Shown here piece by piece: positions 50,497-61,417 of a stretch of 64,000 nucleotides of DNA (its first letter is position 1; every line of letters begins with the position of its first letter). Origin of the DNA: Palaemon carinicauda (lineage: Eukaryota; Arthropoda; Malacostraca; Decapoda; Palaemonidae); assembly GCF_036898095.1 (NCBI RefSeq), contig NC_090766.1, forward strand, positions 31,477,972 to 31,541,971, in the 5' to 3' direction. The notes below the pieces were generated by a model. The model was given only the letters and a program-made list of their open reading frames with translations, did not search any database and had not been told where the DNA came from. The position numbers and the translations under genes were made by a program.

Positions 50497-51495
50497 AGTC
50501 TCACACATGGTTTAAGTGGCAGTAAAAAGAAAAACGATCTTTTGTCAAGTAAGGCACAACATAGTAAAAGTAGTTCTAACAATAACGATAATAGGAACCG
50601 GGATTCTTATTATCATTATTATTGTTACACATGTGGGAAGGAAGGTCATATTTCTCGATACTGTAGGAGCCAATGGGCAGTCAGTAATTCAGAGGTTACT
50701 TGTTACAATTGTAATAAGAAAGGTCATATAGCTAGGAATTGCACAGTAGAAAGTACGAATGCGAAGAAACCTGTGTCACTAGTTAATAATCTTTCTTCAA
50801 GAAGGAATAGTCTCTTGAAAGAAACTAGGAAACATTATGGTGAATTTTTGTCTGAAGGTTTAATTTCTTCTCTTAAAGGAGGTGATTCAAGGGAAGTAGT
50901 TTTACTTAGAGATACGAGAGCGGCCGTATCACTCGTTAGGAGAGAGAGTGTACCAAGGAATGTAATAATCAGCATGAAAGAAAAAGTTATGCTAGGTGGG
51001 TTTCCGAACACTTGTGTAGTTTGTCCTTTGTTAAAGATGAAATTGGAAAGTCAGTTAGTAACAGGAGATGTAAAACTAGCAGTCGTGGATACTTTGCCCG
51101 TAGACAGCGTTGACATTATTGTTGGCAATGATTTAACTACCTCCAAGTGTGTGAATCCTATTTTAAGTGAAGTTCAAGGGCCTGAAATGATAGTAACCAG
51201 GTCAGGATTAGATTCAGATATTGACTACGGTCATAGGTTGTTCGAGGATTCGAACATGGGTAATAGAGGCAGTGATGATGAGCTTAACATGAGTGTAGCT
51301 AAGGAAACTGACTCTATAAATGTTGATGATGTGAGCAGAGATGATGATGTAGCTGTCGAAAGAAGTGATGTACAGATAGACAATGTAATAGGCCCAAGTA
51401 ATAGCAGCTGTAGTGTTTCAGAAACTAGCATATTGAAGAAGGATGAACTAGTTAAGATGCAGAAGGAAGATGAAACACTAACTAGAATTTTTTAA
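50497..51495 (+). pseudogene. Zinc knuckles and aspartic protease of the Gmr1-like element
   Basis: CYTCGKEGHISRYC (50623-50664) and CYNCNKKGHIARNC (50701-50742) are CCHC knuckles. The protease motif normally D-T-G reads DTR at 50911-50919 (LLRDTRAAVSLV), so the active-site glycine is replaced. VDIIVGNDL is the second protease block. A long acidic linker precedes TAA 51493-51495. Confidence 0.85.
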
Positions 51496-52680
51496 TGTGA
51501 ATTGGATGATGAACCTGAAAATGTTTGTAAGGAAACATTTAGTTTAAAAGACGAACTTTTGTGTTGCTATGTTCGTCCTAAGACAGGTAGCAAAGAGGAG
51601 GTCATAGAGCAATTAGTAACTCCTAGGAAACTTCGTGAATCAATTTTGAAATTAGCACATGATGAACAAGGACATTTAGGAGTAAATAAAACATTCAAGT
51701 GTATAACTAAAACGTACTTTTGGCCTAAAATGAAAAGTTATGTGAAGAGATATGTTTTAAGTTGTCACGAATGTCAAATGGCTGGCAAACCTAATCAAGT
51801 AATTCCCAGGGCCCCGTTATGTAATATCCCATCGGTAGGAGAACCTTTTGAGAATGTCGTAATTGATATCGTAGGCCCTTTGCCCAGAAGTAAGGGAGGG
51901 AATATCTATCTATTAACAATCATTGATAGACTAACACGATATCCAGAAGCAATTCCAGTAAGAAATTGCAATGCAAAAACTGTAGTTAAACGCTTGCTGA
52001 ACTATTTCTCTAAATTTGGACTTCCTTGCGTTATACAGAGTGATAATGGTAGCAATTTTGTATCAAAGTATTTCAGAGATAAAATGAAAGAGTTAGAGAT
52101 TAAACTTGTAACTTCCACCCCGTAACACCCTGAATCACAAGGAATTGTTGAACGTTTTCATCAAACGTTGAAAGGTTGCTTAAAGATGTCTAATAATTTC
52201 GAACATGATTGTGAAGAAAAGTTACCTTTTGTCTTGTTGGCTTTACGGTTAACTCCTAATGACACCACGGGATTTAGTCCTTTTGATTTGTTGTTCGGTC
52301 ACACCGCCAAAAGACCTTTAGAAATTTTAAAGTGTAAGTTAATGCAAGAAGAAGGTAGAAAGGATTACATACAGAATATCAAAGATCACAAAGAAGATTT
52401 AAGGAAAGCATGGCGTTTGGCAAAAGAAAATGAGAGCAACCGTCAAGGGGAAACTAAAAGAAAGTACGATCTTAAAGTTAAAGACAGAATTTTCCACGTG
52501 GGTGATAAAGTCTTAGTATTAGTCCAGAAAGAAGGTCCCTCATTATCTTATAAGTTCGAAGGTCCATTTCCTATCATAGATAAAAGGGGAAATTTGAATT
52601 ACTTAATTGATATGGGTAGGCGTAGAGCTAAATGGTTGCACATCAACTTGCTAAAGAAATATAATGAACGTCCAATGCCA
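51496..52680 (+). pseudogene. Integrase of the Gmr1-like element, located upstream of RT
   Basis: In the same frame after the stop, the HHCC finger is H..GHLGVNKTFKCITKTYFWP..CHECQ. The catalytic core has D in VVIDIVGPLPRS, D in IQSDNGSNFVS and E in HPESQGIVERFH. A TAA at 52123-52125 sits three codons before that last block. The C-terminal GPF module (YKFEGPFPIIDKRGNLNYL) and a WLHINLLKKY end follow, and coding passes straight into RT without a break. This order is copia-like, although all domains are Ty3-like. Confidence 0.92.
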
Positions 52681-54134
52681 GTCGTAACCGTGTCGCAGAG
52701 AGAGATTACTTTTGAGAAGAACTCTGATATTCTTAATAATTTTGCGTTGTTTAATTCTAGCTTAGAGGAAAAAACAAGGGAATTATTCAATGTGTTTTCA
52801 AATTATCCAGAAACTGTTAGTGATAAATTGGGTTTGATTAATCTTTTTGAACACGATATTGAGTTGCAGGACACAAAACCCATTAGACAAAGCCCTTACC
52901 GTCTAAGCCCAGAAAAAGCAAATTCAGTTCGACAGGAAATTAAGTATATGGTAGACAATGGTTTGATTGTTCCTAGCGAAAGTGACTGGTGTTCTCCAAT
53001 AGTTCTCGTTAAGAAAGAAGGTGGATCAGATAGGCTGTGTATTGATTTTAGAAAAGTGAATAGTGTTACGAAACAAAGTAATTTTCCTCTCCCCAGGATC
53101 GAAGATTGTTTAGATAAAATAGGAAATGCTAAGTTTATTTCTAAACTTGATTTGGCCAAAGGTTATTGGCAAGTACCTTTAAGTAGTCGAGCACAGAAAA
53201 TATCTGCTTTCATAACACCTTTCGGTAGTTATGAACCCAAAGTTATGGCTTTTGGTATACGAAATGCAGTGAGTACTTTTCAAAGATTAATGGATAGAGT
53301 TTTAAATGGAATTGATAACTGTGTTGTGTATTTGGATGATCTTGTAATATTTTCAGATACGTGGGAGCAACATTTACGCATTTTAGCTAAAGTATTAGCA
53401 GTCCTTGAGAAAGCAAAACTTGTTTTAAATCTGAAGAAATGTGAATTCGGAAAAACCTCGATCACATATTTGGGTCATAAAGTGGGTCTAGGTAAGATTT
53501 GTCCAAAAGATGGGAACATAGAAGCTATCATCAACTTCCCAATCCCTACCAGTAAAAAACAGGCAATGAGATTCATCGGAATGATTTCATATTTCCGCCG
53601 ATTTGTTCCTAATTTTTCAGAAATAAGTGCTCCAATAACTAATCTTTTCAAGAAAGGACGGAGTTTTGTATTTAATAATGAATGTATCGAAGCTTTCAAT
53701 AAGTTAAAGGCCATACTGATTCACGAGCCCGTACTAATGTTCCCCGATTTTAGCAAGGAATTTAATTTAGCGATAGATGCAAGTGATATTGGAATAGGAG
53801 GAGTTCTGTTGCAAGAAGTGAACGTGACCAAGCACCCTGTAGCTTATTATTCGAAGAAGTTAATAAAGCACAACAGATTTATTCAGCTATTGAGAAGGAA
53901 TTGTTTAGTTTAGTATCAACCTTGCAACATTTTGAGATTTATGTACGTAGTGTTCATGTTTTAACTGTGTATACTGATCACAATCCATTAGTTTACTTAG
54001 ATAGGTTTAAGAATAAGAATAAACGTCTCAAGCGTTGGAGTTTGGAATTACAAGACTATGATTTAAAGATAGTTCATATAAAGGGAAAGAATAATGTAAT
54101 AGCCGACAGTCTTTCTAGAGACTTTTCAGAATGA
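52681..54134 (+). pseudogene. Reverse transcriptase / RNase H of the Gmr1-like element, one frameshift
   Basis: RT blocks: LCIDFRKVNSVTKQSNFPLP, SKLDLAKGYWQVPL, VMAFGIRNAVSTFQRLM, YLDD at 53329-53340 (intact), ITYLGHKVG and MISYFRRFVPNFSEI. RNase H begins FNLAIDASDIGIGGVLL. A one-base shift near 53865 moves the rest (TLQHFEIYV, VYTDHNPLVYLDRF, VHIKGKNNVIADSLSRDF) into another frame that ends at TGA 54132-54134. The end of RNase H is the end of pol; nothing integrase-like follows. Confidence 0.92.
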
Positions 54135-54338
54135 TATGGACGTTTGTTTTCTTTCAGTTTTCGTTTTTTTTTCTTCTATCAACACATAAGAATGTGTTTT
54201 GGTTTTAGTTACATGATACGAGAGTAATGAAGTAATTGTCTCTCAGTTTAGGGGTAAGTGATTTTCTCCTTTGATAATTTCGTTTAAAAAAAAGATAAAA
54301 TCAGTAGATTTTCCTTTTTTTTTTCTTTTAGGGGGACG
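54135..54338 (+). other. Spacer and polypurine tract before the 3' LTR of the Gmr1-like element
   Basis: AT-rich spacer. AGGGGGACG (54330-54338) precedes the LTR and is the polypurine tract. Confidence 0.75.
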
Positions 54339-55280
54339 TGTCATGGGTAGATATAATAATATAGAAAAGAATGTTAAAACATGTGATTTTTGTACTCTTG
54401 GTGAAGCAGAGAGAGAGAGAGAGAGTGTGTTTACAAAACTGTCACCGTCAAGATATGTGCCTAGGCTGGCGGTCTTTGGGCATAACGATCCCCTGTCTAT
54501 AGCAAACCAAGGAAACCATAGGACAAGAAGAACAGTGTTTGTGTCCGAAGAATATACATTAGCTGAAGGTAAACAGAGGCCTCGCTTCAATTATAGCACG
54601 ATATGGATTTTGATTACACCAGCAGAGCGTTCGTCTAGGTGTTATCAGAGGCATGGTTTTAAGGAACACCAATGAGGATGAAGAAACGAGAAAATTTCCT
54701 TATATGGAATTGTCCCTAGTTAACCCCTCCCATACAGGGATATATAAACTTCAACGAGAACAACAGAAGAGAGAGTACGAAAGACAGAACAGGAGGACGA
54801 AAAGCAGAACAAGAGTATAGAGAGAGAGAGAGAGGGAGAACAAGCTCAGGGAAGAAAAGAAGACGTAAGGACCAGAATGCAGACGTAACCAGCTTTGTCC
54901 GAGATGTCAGAACGAGTTGCCCACTGCCCTCATTACCGACCACGAAACGCCTGGACCTGAAATATCTATGTTCCTGTCAACCGTCGAGAGCTGCTGTGAA
55001 GAGTAGTATTTTTTTGTGTATTATTTATCTACTAACTTGACTGCTCCCCTATTTGCTGGAGTGTAGTTTAATCAAATGACTTTCTTTGTTTAGTTCAGTG
55101 CTTCCTAAGTACTCAATCAAGAAACATTTACCTTTGACTAGTTGTAAATAAAATTATGTTTTCTTTTGCGAGTTTTCTTTCTATATTTCCTTTTGTTTTA
55201 TTGCTTATTGTAGTTGAAAAGTCCCCATTTCATTCAACAATTCAACAGAACCTGGTTCGATCCCCACGAGGATCGTAACA
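54339..55280 (+). repeat. 3' LTR of the Gmr1-like element
   Basis: It starts TGTCATGGGTAGATATAATA and ends GATCGTAACA, followed by GTAGC. TATATAAA is at 54741-54748. This LTR is uninterrupted and shows what the split 5' LTR looked like. Confidence 0.94.
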
Positions 55281-56413
55281 GTAGCTCAAGTCTCACTGAT
55301 TACTGTCCAATTTCCATAACTCCCATATTATATAAAGTTTTTGAACGTCTTCTGGCAAAACGTCTTAATAGGTTTGCTGAAGGTAATCATCTATTCCCTA
55401 GTTTGCAATTTAGTTTTCATAAAGGCCTTGGAGCATGTGATGCCCTTCTTACAATCTCCAATGCTGTACAGAAATCCCTTGATTGTGGTCAAGAAGTTCC
55501 TATAATTAGCCTTGATTTTAGTGATGCCTTTGACCGTGTTAATCATGAGGCCCTTGTTTTCAAATTGAAACAGTTGGGAGTGGGTGGGTCGTTTCTTAGC
55601 ATTATTATTGATTTTTTAAGTAATAGATCTCAAAGAGTTGTTGTTGATGGGCACCATAGTGAGTATAGGAATGTGATATCTGGTGTTCCACAGGGTAGTG
55701 TTCTTGGCCCATTACTTTTCATACTATATACACATGACATGTGGTTTGGCCTAGAAAACAAGCGTGTTGCATATACAGATGATGCTCCATCCCCTGAATG
55801 TAGATCTGGGGTTGGCGAATCCCTTAATAGAGATTTAGCTAAAATTAGTGCATGGTGCAAATTATGGGGTATGAAGTTGAATCCTAATAAAACTCAAAGT
55901 ATGATTGTAAGTAGGTCAAGGACAGTGGCTCCTCAACATCTGGATCTCAGTATTGATAATGTTTCTTTAAATTTGTATGACTCTTTTAAAAATTTAGGTG
56001 TGATTCTCGAGGGCAAATTTACTTTTGAGAAACACATTAGGTCTGTGTCTTCTTCAATTGCACAAAAAATTGGCTTATTGAGAAAGTTTTTTAAGATTTT
56101 CAGTGATCAATCTATTCTGAAGAAGTGTTTTAATTCTTTCATTCTACCTTGTTTTGAGTATTGTTCTCCTGTCTGGTGTTCAGCTGCTGATTCTCATCTT
56201 AATTTGTTGGACAGAAACTTACGGTCTATTAAATTTCTTATTCCTGATCTAGATATTAATCTTTGGCACCGTCGTTCAATTAGTTCATTATGCATGTTGC
56301 ATAAGATTTTTCATAACTCTGACCATCCTTTACCTTCAGATTTCCCTGGCAAATTCTATCCTGTTCGTAATACTTGGCAGGCAGTAATTCTCCATCATCA
56401 GGCTCAATACTAA
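55281..56413 (+). pseudogene. LINE reverse transcriptase domain, damaged active site
   Basis: The frame is open from the LTR junction to TAA 56411-56413. Blocks: TDYCPISITPILYKVFERLL, QFSFHKGLGACDALL, ISLDFSDAFDRVNHEALVFK, VPQGSVLGPLLFILY, then YTDD at 55772-55783 where relatives have YADD. Several residues seem to be missing directly after it. WGMKLNPNKTQSMIVSRSR, FKNLGVILEGKFTFEKHI and LPCFEYCSPVW follow. The C-terminus is cut by a shift near 56385; its remnant TKLWNDLPNRVVES lies in another frame downstream. Confidence 0.9.
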
Positions 56414-56730
56414 ACAGTATTCTAGAAGTTTTATTCCAGCTGTTACCAAGTTGTGGAATGATCTTCCTAATCGGGTAGTTGAATCAGTAGATAGAACTTC
56501 AAAAGTTCAAAGTTGGAGCAAATGTTTTTATGTTGACCAGGCTGACACGAGTCTTTTTATAGTTTATATAAGACATACCTGTTTTTGACGTTGTTAATAG
56601 TTTATATAGGTCATATCTGTTGTGACGTTGTTACTGTTTTTAGAATGATTTATTGTTGATTTATTCTCACCATTTACTCATTTCCTTTCCTCACTGGGCT
56701 ATTTTTCCAACTAGGGTTGTAGCTTAGCTA

Positions 56731-56772
<42 letters not shown>

Positions 56773-56775
56773 GCC
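56414..56775 (+). other. LINE 3' UTR and AAT tail
   Basis: It contains AGTTTATATAGGTCATATCT, CTCACTGGGCTATTTTTCCA and CAACTAGGGTTGTAGCTTAG, then AAT repeats (56732-56770). The last two blocks recur in the R1 repeat at 61060-61140. Confidence 0.85.
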
Positions 56776-56833
56776 ATCCATGTCTGGACTCCGATAGATC
56801 GGACACAAATAGGTTTGTAACCTGGTAAGTAAA

Positions 56834-56867
<34 letters not shown>

Positions 56868-57061
56868 CTAACACTCTCGATTTTAATTTATGTAAATATC
56901 AACCACAATGGCATTTAATATCGAATTCTATCTTTGGGAGTGAATATCTACTAGAAATTCATTTATGATAACAGCTTCTGGCTGGGCAAAAATTCGAACC
57001 ATTGCCTCTTAGCCGAAACCATGCTTTCTGAGACTATACTCAACCATACTATCAAGACAAA
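56776..57061. other. Spacer with short TA run, no gene
   Basis: A TA run lies at 56837-56865. The rest is unique-looking AT-rich sequence. Confidence 0.6.
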
Positions 57062-57083
57062 TACAAGTTTATTACAAGTCTAC

Positions 57084-57564
57084 TGTTATGTATTATTGTA
57101 ATAATGTACTATGTTATTTCAAGTGTTGCAGGTATTGCGCAACATTGCATCATATTGCATGAATAAGACATGTTATGCTTTGTACATAAGAGTAATGATT
57201 TGTTTTGGTATTAGGATTCAAACATTTGTTGAGTACCTCAAAGATAGGATGTGATTCTTTATGGTTTTGTACTGGAGTAGGATTTAAGTCTTTTCAGAGC
57301 GATGCTCTTTTGTTTAGCAATGTTTTGGTTTTGTCATATTGTGTATGACGCTCCACACACACTTGGGAGTCAGCTGTCATAGAACAATGTAGTCTTAAGT
57401 TGCATTAAACTTATATTTTAAGAATACCAACGTCTTATTACCCATACAGACAAATTGACGACAAGAGATGGGATCAGCTGAGAAATAATTACTAACAATT
57501 GTTCATCTACGTTCCAGGTAATTATTATGGTTAATAGAACTTCCTACCAAAGTACCATATAACA
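57084..57564 (+). repeat. 5' LTR of the deleted element
   Basis: Begins TGTTATG and ends ATAACA. Nearly identical to 59576-60056 and the same length. Confidence 0.94.
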
Positions 57565-57855
57565 AATTGGCGACGATCAGGAGGACGACGGACACAAGCA
57601 GGGAGAAACATTTGACCTTATGTACAAGGCTTATGTACAAGGACGGCCAGCACAAGAGAAGGTTCGTTTTTACATTAGGGGACAAGAGTAAAATCGCCCA
57701 ATGAAGATTGTACAAGCAGTAGAACAGGAATTTCATCAAACAAACAAGCAAGGGTGAAATTTAAAGTTGGGTAGGCTACAAAACAGGTAGGAAGTAAACT
57801 TGTGACTGCAAAACAGTAGTTTAACCTAATCTAGGTATTAAGGTTAGCAATCAAA

Positions 57856-58677
57856 ATGCCTTTTGATATAGAACACCCAGAAAGTTTCAGCATCACTGCT
57901 GAGCCCAATTCTGTTGCAACACGATGGCAACAGTGGTGTGAGGAATTTAAGATTTATTTAGAGGCATTAGGGAACATGAAGGATGCCCAAAAGAAGGCAT
58001 TATTACTTCATACAGCAGGTAGGGAAGTTTGGGAAGTGTTTAAGACTTTGCAGCCTACAGATGACACAAGTGAAGCTGCAATTAAGGCTCTTACCACATA
58101 TTTTGCTCCTCAGGTCAATAAATTTTTTGAAAGATACCAGTTTTCAGCGCAGGCTTATCAGAAAGAAAATGAAAGTTTAGATGCATTTGTGACTAGACTA
58201 AAGAATTTAGCCAAATCATGTGAATTTCTAGAGTTAGAAAATGTTATCATAGATCAAGTAATTGCACATTGCACATCACAAGAGCTAAGAAAGAAATTAT
58301 TGCAAGATAAAGATTTAACATTAGAAAAGGTATTGATAACAGGCAGAGCTTTAGAAACATCAAATAGGCAAAGTAACATAATAGGTAGTTCTACAAGCAA
58401 TAGAATGGGAAATTCTAAAATTAATACAGTAGGTTCTAAATGGAAAACCAATGAGAATCGGAGAAGGAATATGTCAAATCCTAGTCCTAGAAAAGTGCCT
58501 AACACTAATGCTCATAAATATCAGAATCAGGCTTATACACAGAAACAACAGGAAAAACCCAAGTGTTATAGGTGTGGTAAAACTGATCATCTTGCATACG
58601 AAGCAAAGAAATGCCCTGCTACTGGACAAACATGCCAGAATTGCAGAAAGATGGATCATTTTGCAACTGCTTGTTGA
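57856..58677 (+). CDS. Gag of the deleted LTR element
   Basis: ATG 57856 starts a 273-codon frame (MPFDIEHPESFSITAEPNSV). The capsid-like part includes WQQWCEEFKIYLEALG, LLLHTAGREVWEVFKTL, LTTYFAPQVNKFFERYQF and FVTRLKNLAKSCEF, typical of Mag/K02A2.6-like Ty3 gags. Two zinc-knuckle-like motifs end it: CYRCGKTDHLAYEAKKC (with a few extra residues) and CQNCRKMDHFATAC. The frame ends at TGA 58675-58677; the same frame continues into protease, so this may be a point stop. Confidence 0.88.
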   Translation: MPFDIEHPESFSITAEPNSVATRWQQWCEEFKIYLEALGNMKDAQKKALLLHTAGREVWEVFKTLQPTDDTSEAAIKALTTYFAPQVNKFFERYQFSAQAYQKENESLDAFVTRLKNLAKSCEFLELENVIIDQVIAHCTSQELRKKLLQDKDLTLEKVLITGRALETSNRQSNIIGSSTSNRMGNSKINTVGSKWKTNENRRRNMSNPSPRKVPNTNAHKYQNQAYTQKQQEKPKCYRCGKTDHLAYEAKKCPATGQTCQNCRKMDHFATAC

Positions 58678-59079
58678 TTCCCTAAACAGTACGCAAAGAA
58701 AATAAATGCTACAGTTGATACTATGGGTCAAGAGAATAATGCAGAAAATGTTCATGATAATCAGGTTAGTTCGGAAACTGATTTTGCGTTTCGCATAAAT
58801 TCAGTCAACAAAGGTGTAAAGAAACATATCATGGTAGAAGTAATCATAAATGGTAAACCAATTTTGATGCAAGTTGACACAGCAGATGATGTATCAATTA
58901 TGTCTGAGAAAATGGCTAAAAGCATTCCTAATTTGTTATTAGAAGGTACAAATAGAGTTTTGAAAGGTTATAATGGTTTTGATATTCAGGTAATATATTT
59001 TTGCATGTGTCAAAATTCTTATTGTCTTATAGAACAACGCCGCACAGCACAACAGGCATGGCACCCTCAAATTTGTTGA
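58678..59079 (+). pseudogene. Protease remnant of the deleted LTR element
   Basis: In the gag frame after the TGA, INGKPILMQVDTADDVSIMS holds the protease motif as DTAD where D-T/S-G is usual, so glycine is replaced. Similarity ends near KGYNGFDIQ at about 58993, the left edge of the internal deletion. The remaining codons to 59079 are out-of-frame integrase sequence. Confidence 0.75.
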
Positions 59080-59540
59080 TGGGGAGGAGGATGGGGTGTA
59101 AGTTAGATTTGTTGTATCCAAGTTTGCAAAGTGATTTAGAAGAAAAAGGGTATAAACAAGTAACAAAGCTTCCTAATGTAAGACATTTTTTACCTTTATC
59201 TGATGTCATGGTAAGATCGTACAACACACCAGAGAAGTGGGTACCAGGAGAGATTGTAAGAGAGATAGGAAATTTACATTATGATGTTCGTGTTGGTGAT
59301 AATGTTGTAAAACGTCATGTTGATCAATTACAGCCGTTAAACAGAAAGACAGTAGAGCATGTGAATGTTAGAGATGAGAAACTTAAAGAAGTAGTTAGAT
59401 CAAATGAGTCAAATATTAACCAAGATGGTCCAACATCCAATGTAGATTCAGAACCAATTCATGTACCAGTACAAGATGAGGTTAAAGTGCTTCCTAATAG
59501 GATTAACAGAGGAAAGCCCCCTGAGAGATTAGATTTATGA
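59001..59540 (+). pseudogene. Integrase C-terminal remnant of the deleted LTR element
   Basis: FLLSYRTTPHSTTGMAPSNL is the end of the integrase core region, followed by the C-terminal domain (DVMVRSYNTPEKWVPGEIVR, YDVRVGDNVVKRHVDQLQPL). The catalytic D,D,E residues lie in the deleted part. It ends at TGA 59538-59540. Confidence 0.85.
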
Positions 59541-59575
59541 AGATTTTTACAATGTCAAGTTAAGGGGGAGGAGAC

Positions 59576-60056
59576 TGTTATGTATTATTGTAATAATGTA
59601 CTATGTTATTTCAAGTGTTGCAGGTATTGCACAACATTGCATCATATTGCATGAATAAGACATGTTATGCTTTGTACATAAGAGTAATGATTTGTTTTGG
59701 TATTAGGATTCAAACATTTGTTGAGTACCTCAAAGATAGGATGTGATTCTTTATGGTTTTGTACTGGAGTAGGATTTAAGTCTTTTCAGAGCGATGCTCT
59801 TTTATTTAGCAATGTTTTGGTTTTGTCAGATTGTGTATGACGCTCCACACACACTTGGGAGTCAGCTGTCATAGAACAATGTAGTCATAAGTTGCATTAA
59901 ACTTATATTTTAAGAATACCAACGTCTTATTACCCATACAGACAAATTGACGACAAGAGATGGGATCAGTTGAGAAATAATTACTAGCAATTGTTCATCT
60001 ATGTTCCAGGTAATTATTATGGTTAATAGAACTTCCTACCAAAGTACCATATAACA
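59576..60056 (+). repeat. 3' LTR of the deleted element
   Basis: Partner of 57084-57564; about 7 substitutions (1.5%) were counted by eye. Confidence 0.94.
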
Positions 60057-60285
60057 TCTACCGTATATATTCCTGTCGAATTCAGGAATCTGTTCTTAGA
60101 TTCGAAATAAACTCATCCCACTATGATAGCTGATTAGTGTTTGCAACACGTTGTTATTGATATAGATTCATGATAAATAACCACGTGTTGCAAACTCACT
60201 TATCAGCTATCATAGTGGAGAAGGGTTGCTTTCAAGTCCTGAATTCGACAGGAATATGTACGGTAAACTTGTAATAAACTTGTAC

Positions 60286-60508
<223 letters not shown>

Positions 60509-60514
60509 AGTATA

Positions 60515-61137
60515 TGGTTGGCCAGGGCACCAGCCACCCGTTGAGATACTACCGCTAGAGAGTTATGGGGTCTTTTGACTGGCCAGACAGTACTACATTG
60601 GTTCCCCTCTCTGGTTACGGTTCATTTTCCCTTTGCCTACATACACACTGAATAGTCTGGCATATTCTTTACATATTCTCCTCTATCCTCATACACCTGA
60701 CAACACAGATTACCAAACAATTCTTCATCACCCAAGGGGTTACTGCACTGTAATTGTTCAGTGCCACGTTCCCCTTGGTAAGGGTAGAAGAGACTCTTTA
60801 GCTATGGTAAGCAGCTCTTCTAGGAGAAGGACACTCCAAAATCAAACCACTGTTCTCTAGTCTTGGGTAGTGCCATAGCCTTTGTACCATGGCCTTTCAC
60901 TGTCTTGGGTTAGAGTTCTCTTGCTTGAGGGTACACTCGAGCACACTCTCCTATCTTATTTCTCTTCCTCTTGTTTTGTTAAAGTTTTTATAGTTTATGT
61001 AGGAGATATTTATTGTTGTTACTCTTCTTAGAATATTCTATTTTCTTTTTTCCTTTCCGCACTGAGCTATTTTCCCTGTTGGAGCCCCTGGGCTTATAGC
61101 ATACTGCTTTTCCAACTAGGGTTGTAGCTTAGTAAGT

Positions 61138-61142
<5 letters not shown>
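60515..61142 (+). repeat. Dispersed repeat family R1, copy 3, with LINE-like 3' tail
   Basis: The most complete copy. It starts GGTTGGCCAGGGCACCAGCC and CCCGTTGAGATACTACC, continues through the blocks shared with 1-375 and 39045-39485, and ends CCTGTTGGAGCCCCTGGGCT, TTTTCCAACTAGGGTTGTAG and CTTAG before a short AATAAT. The last 150 bases resemble the 3' UTR of the LINE at 56570-56735. This is the pattern of a SINE using LINE machinery, or of a LINE 3' fragment. Confidence 0.8.
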
Positions 61143-61211
<69 letters not shown>

Positions 61212-61415
61212 GTGTGTGTGTGAAAGAGATAGAGGTCTCATCTCTTATTCTTTTAAGATATGTAATCTTTTTCGAAAATAGTTATCAAAAAACATAATCA
61301 CACCGATATATTTGCATTCCTTATTACATTTTTACATGGAACATTGTGGGACCTGACTATTACAATTAATATACGTGGGAATCATATATCCTTTGTTTGC
61401 ATTATTCTAGCAGCT

Positions 61416-61417
<2 letters not shown>
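61143..61417. repeat. TA run and AT-rich spacer
   Basis: TA run 61143-61206 and TG 61211-61221, then 190 bases of unique-looking AT-rich sequence. No gene. Confidence 0.75.

Larger units (their letters stand above)
44122..55280 (+). mobile_element. Gmr1-like Ty3-group LTR retrotransposon (integrase before RT)
   Basis: The GTAGC target is duplicated at 44117-44121 and 55281-55285. LTRs begin TGTCATGGGTAG and end GGATCGTAACA, about 945 bp each. The 5' LTR is split by another LTR element (44870-49454). The coding order is gag, protease, integrase, RT, RNase H, then the 3' LTR; ordinary Ty3 elements have integrase last. LTR divergence is about 3% by eye. One frame with three TAA stops plus one frameshift carries everything, so the copy is inactive. 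Confidence 0.93.
39545..56775 (+). mobile_element. CR1/L2-group LINE, almost full length, split by two later insertions
   Basis: The parts are: 5' region and endonuclease 39545-40605; linker 43323-44121; RT and 3' UTR 55281-56775. The interruptions are a Tigger element with TA duplication and an LTR element with GTAGC duplication. The 3' end has CCAACTAGGGTTGTAGCTTA followed by AAT repeats. Without the insertions it would be about 3.3 kb. Stops, shifts and a changed RT active site show it is dead. Confidence 0.88.
57084..60056 (+). mobile_element. Internally deleted Ty3-group LTR retrotransposon
   Basis: Target TCTAC is duplicated at 57079-57083 and 60057-60061. LTRs are 481 bp each (57084-57564, 59576-60056), start TGTTATGTATTATTGTAATA and end ACCATATAACA, with about 7 differences. 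Primer site TGGCGACGATCAGG begins at 57568; polypurine tract AAGGGGGAGGAGAC precedes the 3' LTR. The interior keeps gag, the start of protease and the end of integrase; RT, RNase H and the integrase core are deleted near 58995. It is a non-autonomous derivative. Confidence 0.92.
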
